A stretch of DNA of 64,000 nucleotides. It comes from an uncultured Fretibacterium sp. GTDB taxonomy: Bacteria; Synergistota; Synergistia; Synergistales; Aminobacteriaceae. The stretch spans positions 1 to 64,000 of the forward strand of contig CAMVMK010000007.1 in the NCBI GenBank assembly GCA_947168585.1, given 5' to 3'. Made by a program: the position numbers and the translations under genes. Position 1 is the stretch's first letter. Each line of letters opens with the position of its first letter. Below are positions 9,784 through 18,737 of this stretch, one piece after another. The notes under the pieces were generated by a model. The model was not told the origin of the DNA, made no database searches, and saw only the letters and a program-made list of their open reading frames with translations.

Positions 9784-10713
9784 ATGGCTTTATTTTCAAA
9801 ATTAAAAGAAAGTCTTAAGGGCGTTCGTGAAAAATGGAGCGGAGGAATTTCAAAGTTATTTTCCGCTAAAAATTTTGACTCTGAATTTTGGGACGAACTT
9901 GAAGCACAATTAATTGCGGGCGATACCGGGCTCGATTTTACTGAAGAAATTTTAGATTTTCTTAAATCCGAAGCTAAAAATAAAAAAATTAAAACTCCGG
10001 GCGAATTAAAAAATATTTTCGTTGAAAAAATCACAGACGAATTAAATTCCGTTCCGGGCATGGGCAAAAGTTTTGATTTAAGCAACAAGCCTTTAATTTT
10101 ATTAATGATCGGCGTAAACGGAAGCGGAAAAACAACTTCAGCCGGAAAACTTGCAACGATGTATAAATCTCAAGGCAAAAAAGTTATCATGGCCGCCGCA
10201 GATACTTTCAGAGCCGCCGCAGTCGAACAGTTAAAAATTTGGGGCGAACGTTCCGGCGTTAGAGTTGTCGCTCAAGGTCAAGGCAGTGATCCTGCCGCTG
10301 TAGCTTTTGACGCATGGAAAGCCGCAGAAAGTTCTAAATCAGATGTTTTAATTGTTGATACAGCCGGAAGACTTCATGACAAGCATAATTTAATGGAAGA
10401 ACTGAAAAAAATTCACCGTATTCTTTTGCGCGAGGCAGGCCAAGAAAGGCTTGAAACTGTTTTAGTTTTAGATGCCGTTTTAGGTCAAAATTCTGTTGCT
10501 CAGGCCGAAACTTTTAATAATATAATTCCGGTCTCGTCTATAATTTTAACGAAATACGACAACACTGCAAAAGGCGGCGTAGTTCTTTCAATCGCTAAAA
10601 AACTGCGTGTTCCTGTCCGCTATATCGGGCTCGGTGAAGGTGCTGAAGACTTGAATAATTTTGAGCCGAACGAATTTGCTGATGCCTTAATGGAAATGGA
10701 AAAACTTTCGTGA
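9784..10713 (+). CDS. ftsY: Signal recognition particle receptor FtsY
   Basis: SRP GTPase motifs GVNGSGKTTSAGKLA, DTAGRLHDKHNLMEEL, LTKYDNTAKGG. Confidence 0.96.
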   Translation: MALFSKLKESLKGVREKWSGGISKLFSAKNFDSEFWDELEAQLIAGDTGLDFTEEILDFLKSEAKNKKIKTPGELKNIFVEKITDELNSVPGMGKSFDLSNKPLILLMIGVNGSGKTTSAGKLATMYKSQGKKVIMAAADTFRAAAVEQLKIWGERSGVRVVAQGQGSDPAAVAFDAWKAAESSKSDVLIVDTAGRLHDKHNLMEELKKIHRILLREAGQERLETVLVLDAVLGQNSVAQAETFNNIIPVSSIILTKYDNTAKGGVVLSIAKKLRVPVRYIGLGEGAEDLNNFEPNEFADALMEMEKLS

Positions 10714-11684
10714 ACAATCCTTACACTGATTTAAGTTTATTAACGCCGGACTCTACGCTTTTATTTTTTTTGCGGACTCTTTTCAGCACTTCCGCAGAGT
10801 ATGGCGTTTATATTCCTGACTCGGGCGGTGCTGTCGTGATTAATAAAGGACAGTTAATTTCGATGGTCGAGAGAAACTGCTCCGAAGCAATGATTAAAAG
10901 ACTGCCTCAATTAGCCGAGAGAAATATTTTCAAGCCTCTTGACATTACTAAAATTGACGAGAATGAACTCGAAGACTCTCTTGCTTTATACGTCAAAAAC
11001 ACCGGCTCTTTTTTAGAAAATCTTGAATTTGCTTTAGACCCTGACGCTCCGCAATTTCCTGAATGGTGGAACGCCCCTGTACCTTTTGCAATGTCGTCGC
11101 GCGGAGTTTTGAAATTAAATAATAAAGCCGTGAGTATGTTCGGAACGGGACTTGAGAAATTAAACGCTGCTGAACTTCCTGACCGTGATGAATTTATTGT
11201 GCGTCTTGACGGCCTTAACGGGACGAGATTTATAGCTTTCCGGTATTTAAGTCCGGGAATTTTCTCGATTGACGACTGCACGGAAGATTTAACTGATGCT
11301 CAAGATATTACATGGTGGGCAGCTGTCGGGCGTACTTGGGTAAAAGAAATAGAAGCGCGCGGAGGAACTTGGCAGAGGCTTTCAACCCCTCCCGAAGGCA
11401 AAAATTTCCGGGCTTGCGAATGGGACGATGAAATTCAAGGCTATTTGAATATCGAGATGCCGAAGAAAAAAGCTAAGAACGAAGACTTAAATAAAAAGAA
11501 AAAAACGGCTCCTAAACCTAAACTTGAAGAAGTTAAAGTTAATGAAGAAGCAGAAAAAGAAAACGAAACTCCTGAAACTGAAATCAAAAAAAATCCTGAT
11601 GACGTAATCGGTCAAATAGGCCCGCAGGCTATGGCTTTGCTTGCCTCAGGACAGCCGCGTGAAGGAACGTCGTTCTTAATTTAA
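10710..11684 (+). CDS. Conserved hypothetical protein
   Basis: Long ORF overlapping ftsY stop by 4 nt; no family recognised. Confidence 0.7.
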   Translation: MNNPYTDLSLLTPDSTLLFFLRTLFSTSAEYGVYIPDSGGAVVINKGQLISMVERNCSEAMIKRLPQLAERNIFKPLDITKIDENELEDSLALYVKNTGSFLENLEFALDPDAPQFPEWWNAPVPFAMSSRGVLKLNNKAVSMFGTGLEKLNAAELPDRDEFIVRLDGLNGTRFIAFRYLSPGIFSIDDCTEDLTDAQDITWWAAVGRTWVKEIEARGGTWQRLSTPPEGKNFRACEWDDEIQGYLNIEMPKKKAKNEDLNKKKKTAPKPKLEEVKVNEEAEKENETPETEIKKNPDDVIGQIGPQAMALLASGQPREGTSFLI

Positions 11685-11742
11685 TATTTCTTAATTCTTA
11701 CTTAAAAACTCCCCCTCACGTAAAAAATCATCCGCGAAAAAT

Positions 11743-11770
11743 TAAAGTCTTAAAAATTTCATTCCGACAA
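11743..11770 (+). promoter_or_regulatory. Candidate sigma28 (FliA)-type promoter for flagellin 1
   Basis: TAAAGTCT-N12-TCCGACAA resembles TAAAGTTT-N11-GCCGATAA. Confidence 0.45.
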
Positions 11771-11777
11771 TCTGAAT

Positions 11778-12109
11778 GAAACACAATGAAAGGCCTTTAA
11801 CTTTAATATTAAGGCCGGACTCTAAAATTTATTTAATTAATATGAAACCTTTTCGCGAACAGGATAAAGGTTACTAAAGCAACAAAGCGCACACAGCCAA
11901 CGCCGCAGTAGTTTGCACCGGTACTCATGAGGAACGGGCGCGAGCGTTTCAAGACTGGGATAAATTCCGGAAAAGAATTTCTGCGAAACGGGCGGGGAAC
12001 TCTCGAAAAATTTTTATATTTTTAAGAGAGACGGAATTAAAACTAAAACTCTTGCACACGGAAGGCAGGAGCGAACATTTACTAAACATTTACAGGGAGG
12101 TATTTTACA
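11778..12109 (+). promoter_or_regulatory. Long structured 5' leader of flagellin 1
   Basis: Hairpins GGCCTT/AAGGCC (11792-11816), AACCTTT/AAAGGTT (11846-11872), CTCTCgAAAAAT/ATTTTTaaGAGAG (12000-12030); RBS GGGAGGT before ATG 12110. Confidence 0.45.
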
Positions 12110-14905
12110 ATGTCAATGGTAATTAATAACAACATACCGGCTTTACAGAGCTACAATATTGTTAATAACACAAGCAATGCTCTTCAGAAGTCGATAGCGA
12201 AACTTTCAAGCGGTCTCCGCATTAACTCAGCCGCAGACGACGCAGCAGGACTCGCAATCAGCGAAAAGATGCGCGCTCAGATCAGCGGACTTGATCAGGC
12301 AGTCAGCAACACTCAGGACGGTATCAGCCTCATTCAGACAGCTGAAGGCGCACTCAGTGAGACTCACTCAATTCTTCAGAGAATGCGCGAGCTTTCAGTT
12401 CAGGCAGCCAACGACACTTTGACACAGCAGGATAGAAGCTATATCCAGGAAGAAATCGGCCAGCTTAAGGAAGAAGTTACCCGTATCGGCAACACGACAC
12501 AGTTCAACAAAAAGAAACTTCTTAACGGTGATGCCGCAGTTCTTTGGAGCAGCAGCGACAGCGAAACAAAAGCTATCGTAAACGGCGGTCTCCGCGAGAT
12601 CGACCAGTTCGGCCAGAAAAAGTCAATCGAAGGCAACTATAAAATCCGCGTAAAAGCAGATCCCGGTCAGGGCGAAGTTCAGAAGTCGGACATCATGAAG
12701 ATTAAACATGAAAACGTCATCATGAACAAGTCCGTAAACTCTGACTACGGCGTTAAAGACCTCACAGTCAACGGCGTACCTGCAGGCAACTATACAGTTA
12801 CTTACGAGACTGAAGGCCCTGAAGGTGCTCAGCTTACCGGCTCTTACGGTATCGGCGGCGACTTGTACACTACAACAAGTGCTATTACGCTCAATGACAC
12901 GACATCACCGGTAACAAAAGTTTCAGTTGTTACTGACGACGGCGTAGAGATTTGGTCAACCACCGGTTCAGACATTTTCGGAACTGGCGGCGGAGCAACA
13001 GCGGATGAGCAGAGAGAGTTCTTTGTTGGAACTGACGAGAACCCCGGCGGTGTTTGGAATGAAATCATCGCAGCAGCAAGAAATAAAGGCGTAAATATTA
13101 CACCTCCTGATGCTGATTCAGTAGCAGATTTGAGCGAAATCACGACTACAAAAATCGGCGGTTCTGCAGCCGGCTTAAAGATCGTCTATGAAGGCGGCGG
13201 AAGCGGCACAGGCCCGACATCAGAAATTACGACAACCAGTGCAGAGGAAGCAGAAGCAATCGATGCAACATCTGTATTTGCTCTTGATGCTTCAAACGTT
13301 ACTGAAAACGCCAGCATTCTCTTTGAAGTTACAAATATTGACGCAGTCAGCCAGTCCGTTACTCTCAAAGCTACGGCCAACAAACTTTCAGAGACCGGCG
13401 TAACTTCAACAGCAGTTCAGGATAATATCGTCCTTTCGATCGGCGGCGATGAGCCCAGCACAGTCAAACTTGATAAACTTTTTGATGCAAAAGATGGTGC
13501 TTATGCAACGATCACATTCGGAGATAGCGAAAACGCTTTCAACGCCATTCAAGACGGTGCAAAGTTTGTCTACTCAGTTACGCCTTCAGAATTAACCGGC
13601 GGCGGAGAGAACACGCTTTATCTCGGACTTGATGCTTCAATGGACAGCGAATCGGATAACAAGTGGGACGGCGGTCCTTTCAACGGCCTTAATCCGACTT
13701 ATATCTTAGACGGCGACAAAGTAGCAGACACCGAAATCAACATGACAAACTTCTATCTTAACGAGAAGACCGGTGTTGCTACAGAAGGTACAGTAACGCT
13801 TGTAACCGACAGCAATTTCCAGATGACCAACGGAGCTATTTCCGGCGATCATGATCCTGCTATCACAGACGGCACAGTTCTTGCAAGCGGCACAGTTGCT
13901 TACATCGGCAAAGTTGCTACAGGCGACACGAAACTCCGCGACCTTGACAAGTTCTGGAACTCAGAGGGCGTATTTATGCTTGAAGATCCCAAGACGCTTA
14001 CCCTTAATCAGGGCGACGGCAAGACAGCAAGCGTAACTCTCTATGCTAACGACACTCTTGACGATGTAGCGAAGAAATTCAACGATGCAATCGCAAACGA
14101 TCTCGGCCAAAGCAAATATGTTGATGACTCATCGAAGTTCACTACATTTGTTGACGGCGGTACAAAGAATTCTGAATCAGTCGGCGGCACGTTCCTTATC
14201 CGTTCAGTTGTACCCGGCAAAGCCGGCGAAATCACTCTTTCAGGAGACGAGCAGTTAATCAACGCTTTCTCGCTCAACACGATTCAGGACTCGAAAGAGA
14301 CTACATACACCGTTGATGTCAGCGATGCTCACACCGGCGCATCAATAGCTCAGGGCGTAAAAGTAACAGGCAATGTTGCTCACGGCGTAATTTCACCGAA
14401 CGTTGACGTTGAGTTCAGTGCTCTCGGCGGTATCAACGCTGCCTGGAACGATGACCTCAAGAAATTCACATACACGTCATCGACAGAAGAGTCAATCCTT
14501 CACCTTTCAGACAACACGACCGTTCTTCAGATCGGTGCAAACGAAGGCGAAGACATGGGCTTGAACATCGGCGATATGCGCTCGCATGCACTCGGACTTG
14601 ACGGCGTCAACGTTATGAGCCAGGATAGAGCAGCACGCTCAATCACGATCATCGACAACGCTATCGATAAAGTTTCGACACAGCGCGCTAAATTAGGTGC
14701 GTACCAGAACAGACTCGAATACACAGCAAACAACCTGACGACGGCCAGCGAGAATTTGACCTCAGCAGAGAGCAGAATCCGCGATGCCGACATGGCAAAG
14801 GAAATGATGCAGTTCACAAAACTTAACATCATGCTTCAGGCTGGTAACTCAATGCTTGCACAGGCAAACCAGCAGCCTCAGAACGTCCTTAGCCTGATCC
14901 GTTAG
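12110..14905 (+). CDS. Flagellin 1 (931 aa, very large central domain)
   Basis: N-term MVINNNIPALQSYNIVNNTSNALQKSIAKLSSGLRINSAADDAAGLAISEKMRAQ and C-term LGAYQNRLEYTANNLTTASENLTSAESRIRDADMAKEMMQFTKLNIMLQAGNSMLAQANQQPQNVLSLIR. Confidence 0.97.
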   Translation: MSMVINNNIPALQSYNIVNNTSNALQKSIAKLSSGLRINSAADDAAGLAISEKMRAQISGLDQAVSNTQDGISLIQTAEGALSETHSILQRMRELSVQAANDTLTQQDRSYIQEEIGQLKEEVTRIGNTTQFNKKKLLNGDAAVLWSSSDSETKAIVNGGLREIDQFGQKKSIEGNYKIRVKADPGQGEVQKSDIMKIKHENVIMNKSVNSDYGVKDLTVNGVPAGNYTVTYETEGPEGAQLTGSYGIGGDLYTTTSAITLNDTTSPVTKVSVVTDDGVEIWSTTGSDIFGTGGGATADEQREFFVGTDENPGGVWNEIIAAARNKGVNITPPDADSVADLSEITTTKIGGSAAGLKIVYEGGGSGTGPTSEITTTSAEEAEAIDATSVFALDASNVTENASILFEVTNIDAVSQSVTLKATANKLSETGVTSTAVQDNIVLSIGGDEPSTVKLDKLFDAKDGAYATITFGDSENAFNAIQDGAKFVYSVTPSELTGGGENTLYLGLDASMDSESDNKWDGGPFNGLNPTYILDGDKVADTEINMTNFYLNEKTGVATEGTVTLVTDSNFQMTNGAISGDHDPAITDGTVLASGTVAYIGKVATGDTKLRDLDKFWNSEGVFMLEDPKTLTLNQGDGKTASVTLYANDTLDDVAKKFNDAIANDLGQSKYVDDSSKFTTFVDGGTKNSESVGGTFLIRSVVPGKAGEITLSGDEQLINAFSLNTIQDSKETTYTVDVSDAHTGASIAQGVKVTGNVAHGVISPNVDVEFSALGGINAAWNDDLKKFTYTSSTEESILHLSDNTTVLQIGANEGEDMGLNIGDMRSHALGLDGVNVMSQDRAARSITIIDNAIDKVSTQRAKLGAYQNRLEYTANNLTTASENLTSAESRIRDADMAKEMMQFTKLNIMLQAGNSMLAQANQQPQNVLSLIR

Positions 14906-14962
14906 TAGTTAGAGTCATTTACTGACCCTAAAATTTAATAAGCGCTGCAAATGGGGGAAGGG

Positions 14963-14986
14963 GGGAAACTCTCTTTCCCTTTTTTA
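14963..14986 (+). terminator. Rho-independent terminator after flagellin 1
   Basis: GGGAAA CTCTC TTTCCC TTTTTT. Confidence 0.8.
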
Positions 14987-15028
14987 ATCTAAACGCTTTT
15001 TAATTTTTTTACTGCTGAACGGAAGCAG

Positions 15029-15457
15029 GTGATTGATAATGAAAATGGGATGAGCGTGAACGATCCGTCCGAATTTTTGCAAAATCAATCACAGCCTGCT
15101 GAACAACGTCAGGTAGTCAGGACTAAAACACTTGGGAGCGTTGCGGATCAGCCTCAAAAAAAAGATTATAGAAAAATAGCCGAAAAAATTTCACGCGAGC
15201 AGGCACGTTCTCAGCAAAACGAACAGCGAGCCGAACGAGCCGATGAAATTCAGGGCAAAATAATCGATAAGGCTTCCGAAATGCGCCACTTAAAGTATGA
15301 AGTTATAGATGACGCTGATATTGTTCAGATCAGCGTGGTTAATTCCGCAGACGGGACGGTAGTGCGTAAAGTTCCGCCGGATAAAATTGTCAATTTCGTT
15401 AAAGAAGTTCGCGGAAAAAAATCTAAAGAAAAACGAAATTTTGACATTAAAGCATAA
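15029..15457 (+). CDS. flaG: FlaG family flagellar protein
   Basis: C-term MRHLKYEVIDDADIVQISVVNSADGTVVRKVPPDKIVNFVKEV; located between two flagellin genes. Confidence 0.8.
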   Translation: MIDNENGMSVNDPSEFLQNQSQPAEQRQVVRTKTLGSVADQPQKKDYRKIAEKISREQARSQQNEQRAERADEIQGKIIDKASEMRHLKYEVIDDADIVQISVVNSADGTVVRKVPPDKIVNFVKEVRGKKSKEKRNFDIKA

Positions 15458-15461
15458 AAAA

Positions 15462-15557
15462 TTAGTTAGGGGTTAGGAGTTAGCCTGCCAGCCTGACAGG
15501 CGGGGAGTGAGAAGTTTTTTCGTTCCTGCTTCCTGCTTCCTAACTCCTACTTGAAAA
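15462..15557. repeat. Heptad inverted-repeat element (copy B) with GC-rich hairpin insert
   Basis: AGTTAGGGGTTAGGAGTTAG-CCTGCCAGCCTGACAGGCGG-GGAGTGAGAAGTTTTTTCGTTCCTGCTTCCTGCTTCCTAACTCCTACTTG. Confidence 0.8.
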
Positions 15558-15576
15558 AAGGGGTGAGAAATAGAAA

Positions 15577-18012
15577 ATGTCTATGATAATGAACCACGAT
15601 ATGACTTCAATTATGGGGCAGCGGATTATGAGAAATAACTCGCTGGCTATGCGCCGTTCTCTGCAGAAATTGTCATCGGGTTTGCGCACTAAAATTGCTG
15701 ATTTAGACAGCGTTGCCGAACTTTCTATAGGCGAAGTCATGCGCTCCCGTATTTACGGAATGGAAAAAGCCCTGAATAATTCGCAGGACGGTGTGAGCAT
15801 GATTCAAACTGCTGTCGGCGGACTTACTCAAACTCAGTCAATGTTAAACAGAATGAGAGAACTTTCCGTTCAGGCTGCTGACGATACTTTAACTCAACAG
15901 GATCGAAGTTATATTCAAGTCGAAATTAACGAGATTAAAGAACAGATAGATTTAATCGGAAACTCTACGCAATTTAACAGAAAGAGTTTATTAAACGGCG
16001 ATAACGCTATTTTATGGAGCAGCTCAGACAGCAAAGTAAAAGCTATCGTAAACGGCGGTCTGCGTTCAATAGATCAATACGGGCAAAAATACAGCGTTGA
16101 CGGAAATTTTAAGCTTACCGTAGAAACTCAGGCCGGGCAGGCTCAAGTTCAAAAGTCAAACGTTTTTCGCGTCAAGCATGATAATTCTGCAGCAGCTAAA
16201 ACTGTAAATTCAAATTTAGGCGTTGAAGATATTGAAGCAGCTGGCGATGTTCCTCCGGGAAATTATAGTTTGTCGCTTTCGAGTTCTGAAAGTCAGGGCG
16301 TAAAATTCACTGGTTCTTATAAAATCGGTGAAGCTGTAGAGACTTCAAGAGTAGTTGACATTGACGAAGACACCGGAGAAGTTGAAATCGAAGAACTTGA
16401 CGAGGACGAACTCACAAGAAATATCGACGAAATTTTTACGATCGAAACTTCCGATGGTTTGACAGACAACGCGAGCATTTTATTTGAAGTTCAAAGTGTA
16501 GATCAAAGCAGCGGCATAGTAACGTTAAAAGCAACTGCAAATATTTTATCTCAAGAGGGCATAGCTAAACGGGAAACTATCGACAACATTATGCTTCAAG
16601 AGGGCGGAAACGCTATAAATTTGAGCAAATTTTTCGGCTCGAATTCTTTGAGCATTTCCCTCAACGAAGAAAGCGCGAATTATGTCCAAAGAGGCGGGGC
16701 TTTTGTCGTAAGTGTTTCAGCTGAAAGTCCTGTTGATGACGCTGTTGGAATAGACATTAACGGCGTTATTGACAGCAATTACAGCGATAAATGGGCGGGC
16801 GCGCCGTTCAATAATGAAACTTTGCATTATTCTCTTGACGGTACTAAATTAGCTGACACTGAAATTAAATTTGCGAATTTTATTATTAATGAAAATAACG
16901 GCGTTATCTCCGAAGGAAATTTATATTTGAAGACTAATCCGGATTTTCATAATTTTGAAGACGTTGAAGAAGGAACTTTTATAGCGAATTTAACAACAAA
17001 CGCTAAGGGCGAAACTCCTACCGGAGATACAAGCCTAAGAGATATAGATAAATTTTGGGACGCTCAGGGAAATTTTTTGCTCGCTGACCCTAAAGAAATA
17101 ACTTTAACTCAAGGCAACGGAAAGCAGGCAAAAGTTACAATTTACGCCGATGATACGTTAAATTCTGTCGCAGCAAAATTGAATGACGCTGTAGCACACG
17201 AGCTCGGCCAGGCTGATTATGTCGAGGACGCTTCAAAATTCGTTTCGTTCGTTGAGGGCGGAACGAGCGGCACTGAAGCCGTAGCTGGAACTATGGTAAT
17301 GCGTTCGGTCTTGGCCGGTCAAAAAGGCGAAATAATAATGTCCGGCAATGAAGATATATTAAACGCTTTCGGCATGAACGAAATTCAAAGCTCAATCGAA
17401 AACAGTTATAGCGTAACCGTGAGAAATGCTCATGATAATTCTTTAATTGCTGAACACGTCCAAATCACCGGCAATAAATTAGTCGGAGTTATTCACAAGA
17501 ATGTCGATGTTGAATTTGATCCCATGCTCGGACTCAGCACAAAATGGGACGATACAGACAAAACTTTCAAATACGCTGAAACAGATATGAGTGAAATTAA
17601 GCTTCATCTTGCCGACAACACTACAGTAATTCAAACCGGAGCTTCTGAAGGCGAAGACGTTATGATTAATATCGGCGACATGAGAGCTCACGCGCTCGGC
17701 CTCGACAGTGTAAATGTTATGAGCCATGAAGCGGCAATGAAATCTATAGCAATAATTGACTCGGCTACGGATAAAGTTTCCATGCAGCTTGCTAAATTAG
17801 GAGCTTCTCAAAACAGACTCGAACATCATATCGGGAATTTAACTGACGAAATGGAAGCGTTAATCGAAGCTAACAGCACAATACGCGATACAGATTACGC
17901 TAAAGAAATGATGGAGTTCACGCGAATTAGAATTTTAATGGAATCTAATTCGGCAATGCTGGCTCAATCGAATGCCATTCAAACTAACAGTATTTTAAGT
18001 TTAATGCGCTAA
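15577..18012 (+). CDS. Flagellin 2 (811 aa, divergent paralog)
   Basis: Flagellin N- and C-terminal domains; central domain homologous to flagellin 1 (KWAGAPFN, DPKEITLTQGNGKQAKVTIYADDTLNSVAAKLNDAVAHELGQADYV). Confidence 0.95.
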   Translation: MSMIMNHDMTSIMGQRIMRNNSLAMRRSLQKLSSGLRTKIADLDSVAELSIGEVMRSRIYGMEKALNNSQDGVSMIQTAVGGLTQTQSMLNRMRELSVQAADDTLTQQDRSYIQVEINEIKEQIDLIGNSTQFNRKSLLNGDNAILWSSSDSKVKAIVNGGLRSIDQYGQKYSVDGNFKLTVETQAGQAQVQKSNVFRVKHDNSAAAKTVNSNLGVEDIEAAGDVPPGNYSLSLSSSESQGVKFTGSYKIGEAVETSRVVDIDEDTGEVEIEELDEDELTRNIDEIFTIETSDGLTDNASILFEVQSVDQSSGIVTLKATANILSQEGIAKRETIDNIMLQEGGNAINLSKFFGSNSLSISLNEESANYVQRGGAFVVSVSAESPVDDAVGIDINGVIDSNYSDKWAGAPFNNETLHYSLDGTKLADTEIKFANFIINENNGVISEGNLYLKTNPDFHNFEDVEEGTFIANLTTNAKGETPTGDTSLRDIDKFWDAQGNFLLADPKEITLTQGNGKQAKVTIYADDTLNSVAAKLNDAVAHELGQADYVEDASKFVSFVEGGTSGTEAVAGTMVMRSVLAGQKGEIIMSGNEDILNAFGMNEIQSSIENSYSVTVRNAHDNSLIAEHVQITGNKLVGVIHKNVDVEFDPMLGLSTKWDDTDKTFKYAETDMSEIKLHLADNTTVIQTGASEGEDVMINIGDMRAHALGLDSVNVMSHEAAMKSIAIIDSATDKVSMQLAKLGASQNRLEHHIGNLTDEMEALIEANSTIRDTDYAKEMMEFTRIRILMESNSAMLAQSNAIQTNSILSLMR

Positions 18013-18013
18013 A

Positions 18014-18090
18014 GTTCAAGTTTAAGTTTAAGCGAGAGGTTAAGGGTTAGGGGGGATAAAAAATTCCTAATCCTTAATTTTTTTTGCTTT
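18014..18090. repeat. Degenerate heptad repeat element (copy C)
   Basis: GCGAGAGGTTAAGGGTTAGGGGGGATAAAAAATTCCTAATCCTTAATTTTTTTTGC. Confidence 0.55.
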
Positions 18091-18176
18091 TATTATGCTC
18101 TGAAAAATTTATTTTTTTCGCGCCTCCGTTATATACTTATGCAAATAATTAATAAAGTGAAGGGAGATTTTTTTCT

Positions 18177-18437
18177 GTGGCTGTTTCAAGTTTAGTTGTG
18201 AATATTGATGATTTTGACAAAATGAAATTTAATGCTTTTTGTTCTGATATAGGGCTTGATGCTTCTTCGGTGATTAATATGTTCGTTAAGACTGTTATTC
18301 GGGAAAATTGTATTCCGTTTTTAATTTCAAGGAATTCAGATCCGTTTTACAGTAAAAAAAATATAGACTACATAATGAAGTCCGTTCAAGAATTAAAAGA
18401 CGGTAAAGGCACGCCGCATGAATTAATTGAGGCGTGA
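18177..18437 (+). CDS. RelB/DinJ-family antitoxin
   Basis: LVVNIDDFDKMKFNAFCSDIGLDASSVINMFVKTVIRENCIPFLI; overlaps downstream toxin gene. Confidence 0.75.
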   Translation: MAVSSLVVNIDDFDKMKFNAFCSDIGLDASSVINMFVKTVIRENCIPFLISRNSDPFYSKKNIDYIMKSVQELKDGKGTPHELIEA

Positions 18438-18438
18438 A

Positions 18439-18708
18439 ATGACTGAAAAAATTTGGTCGGACAACGCTTGGAATGATTATCTATACTGGCAAATGCAAGA
18501 CAAGAAAACTATAAGGCGAATTAATTTACTGATAAAAGACATAGAAAGAAACGGCTGCACTGACGGTATAGGCAACCCGGAACCTTTATCTGATAATCTG
18601 CAGGGCGAATTTAGCAGAAGAATTAACGAAAAAGACAGGCTCATTTATCACATTGAAGACGGCAGAATTTATATATCAAGCTGTAAGGGACGTTATGACG
18701 AAGATTAA
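18439..18708 (+). CDS. Txe/YoeB-family toxin (catalytic His replaced)
   Basis: MTEKIWSDNAWNDYLYWQMQDKKTIRRINLLIKDIERN...GNPEPLSDNLQGEFSRRINEKDRLIYHI. ATG at 18439 preferred over the tracked start 18427. Confidence 0.85.
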   Translation: MTEKIWSDNAWNDYLYWQMQDKKTIRRINLLIKDIERNGCTDGIGNPEPLSDNLQGEFSRRINEKDRLIYHIEDGRIYISSCKGRYDED

Positions 18709-18737
18709 AATTTTATTTATATTAAAGGACTAAAAAA

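Noticed and set aside
11880-12000. c-di-GMP (GEMM) riboswitch in the flagellin leader
   Set aside because: I could not find the conserved aptamer segments, so it is reported only as an uncharacterised structured leader.
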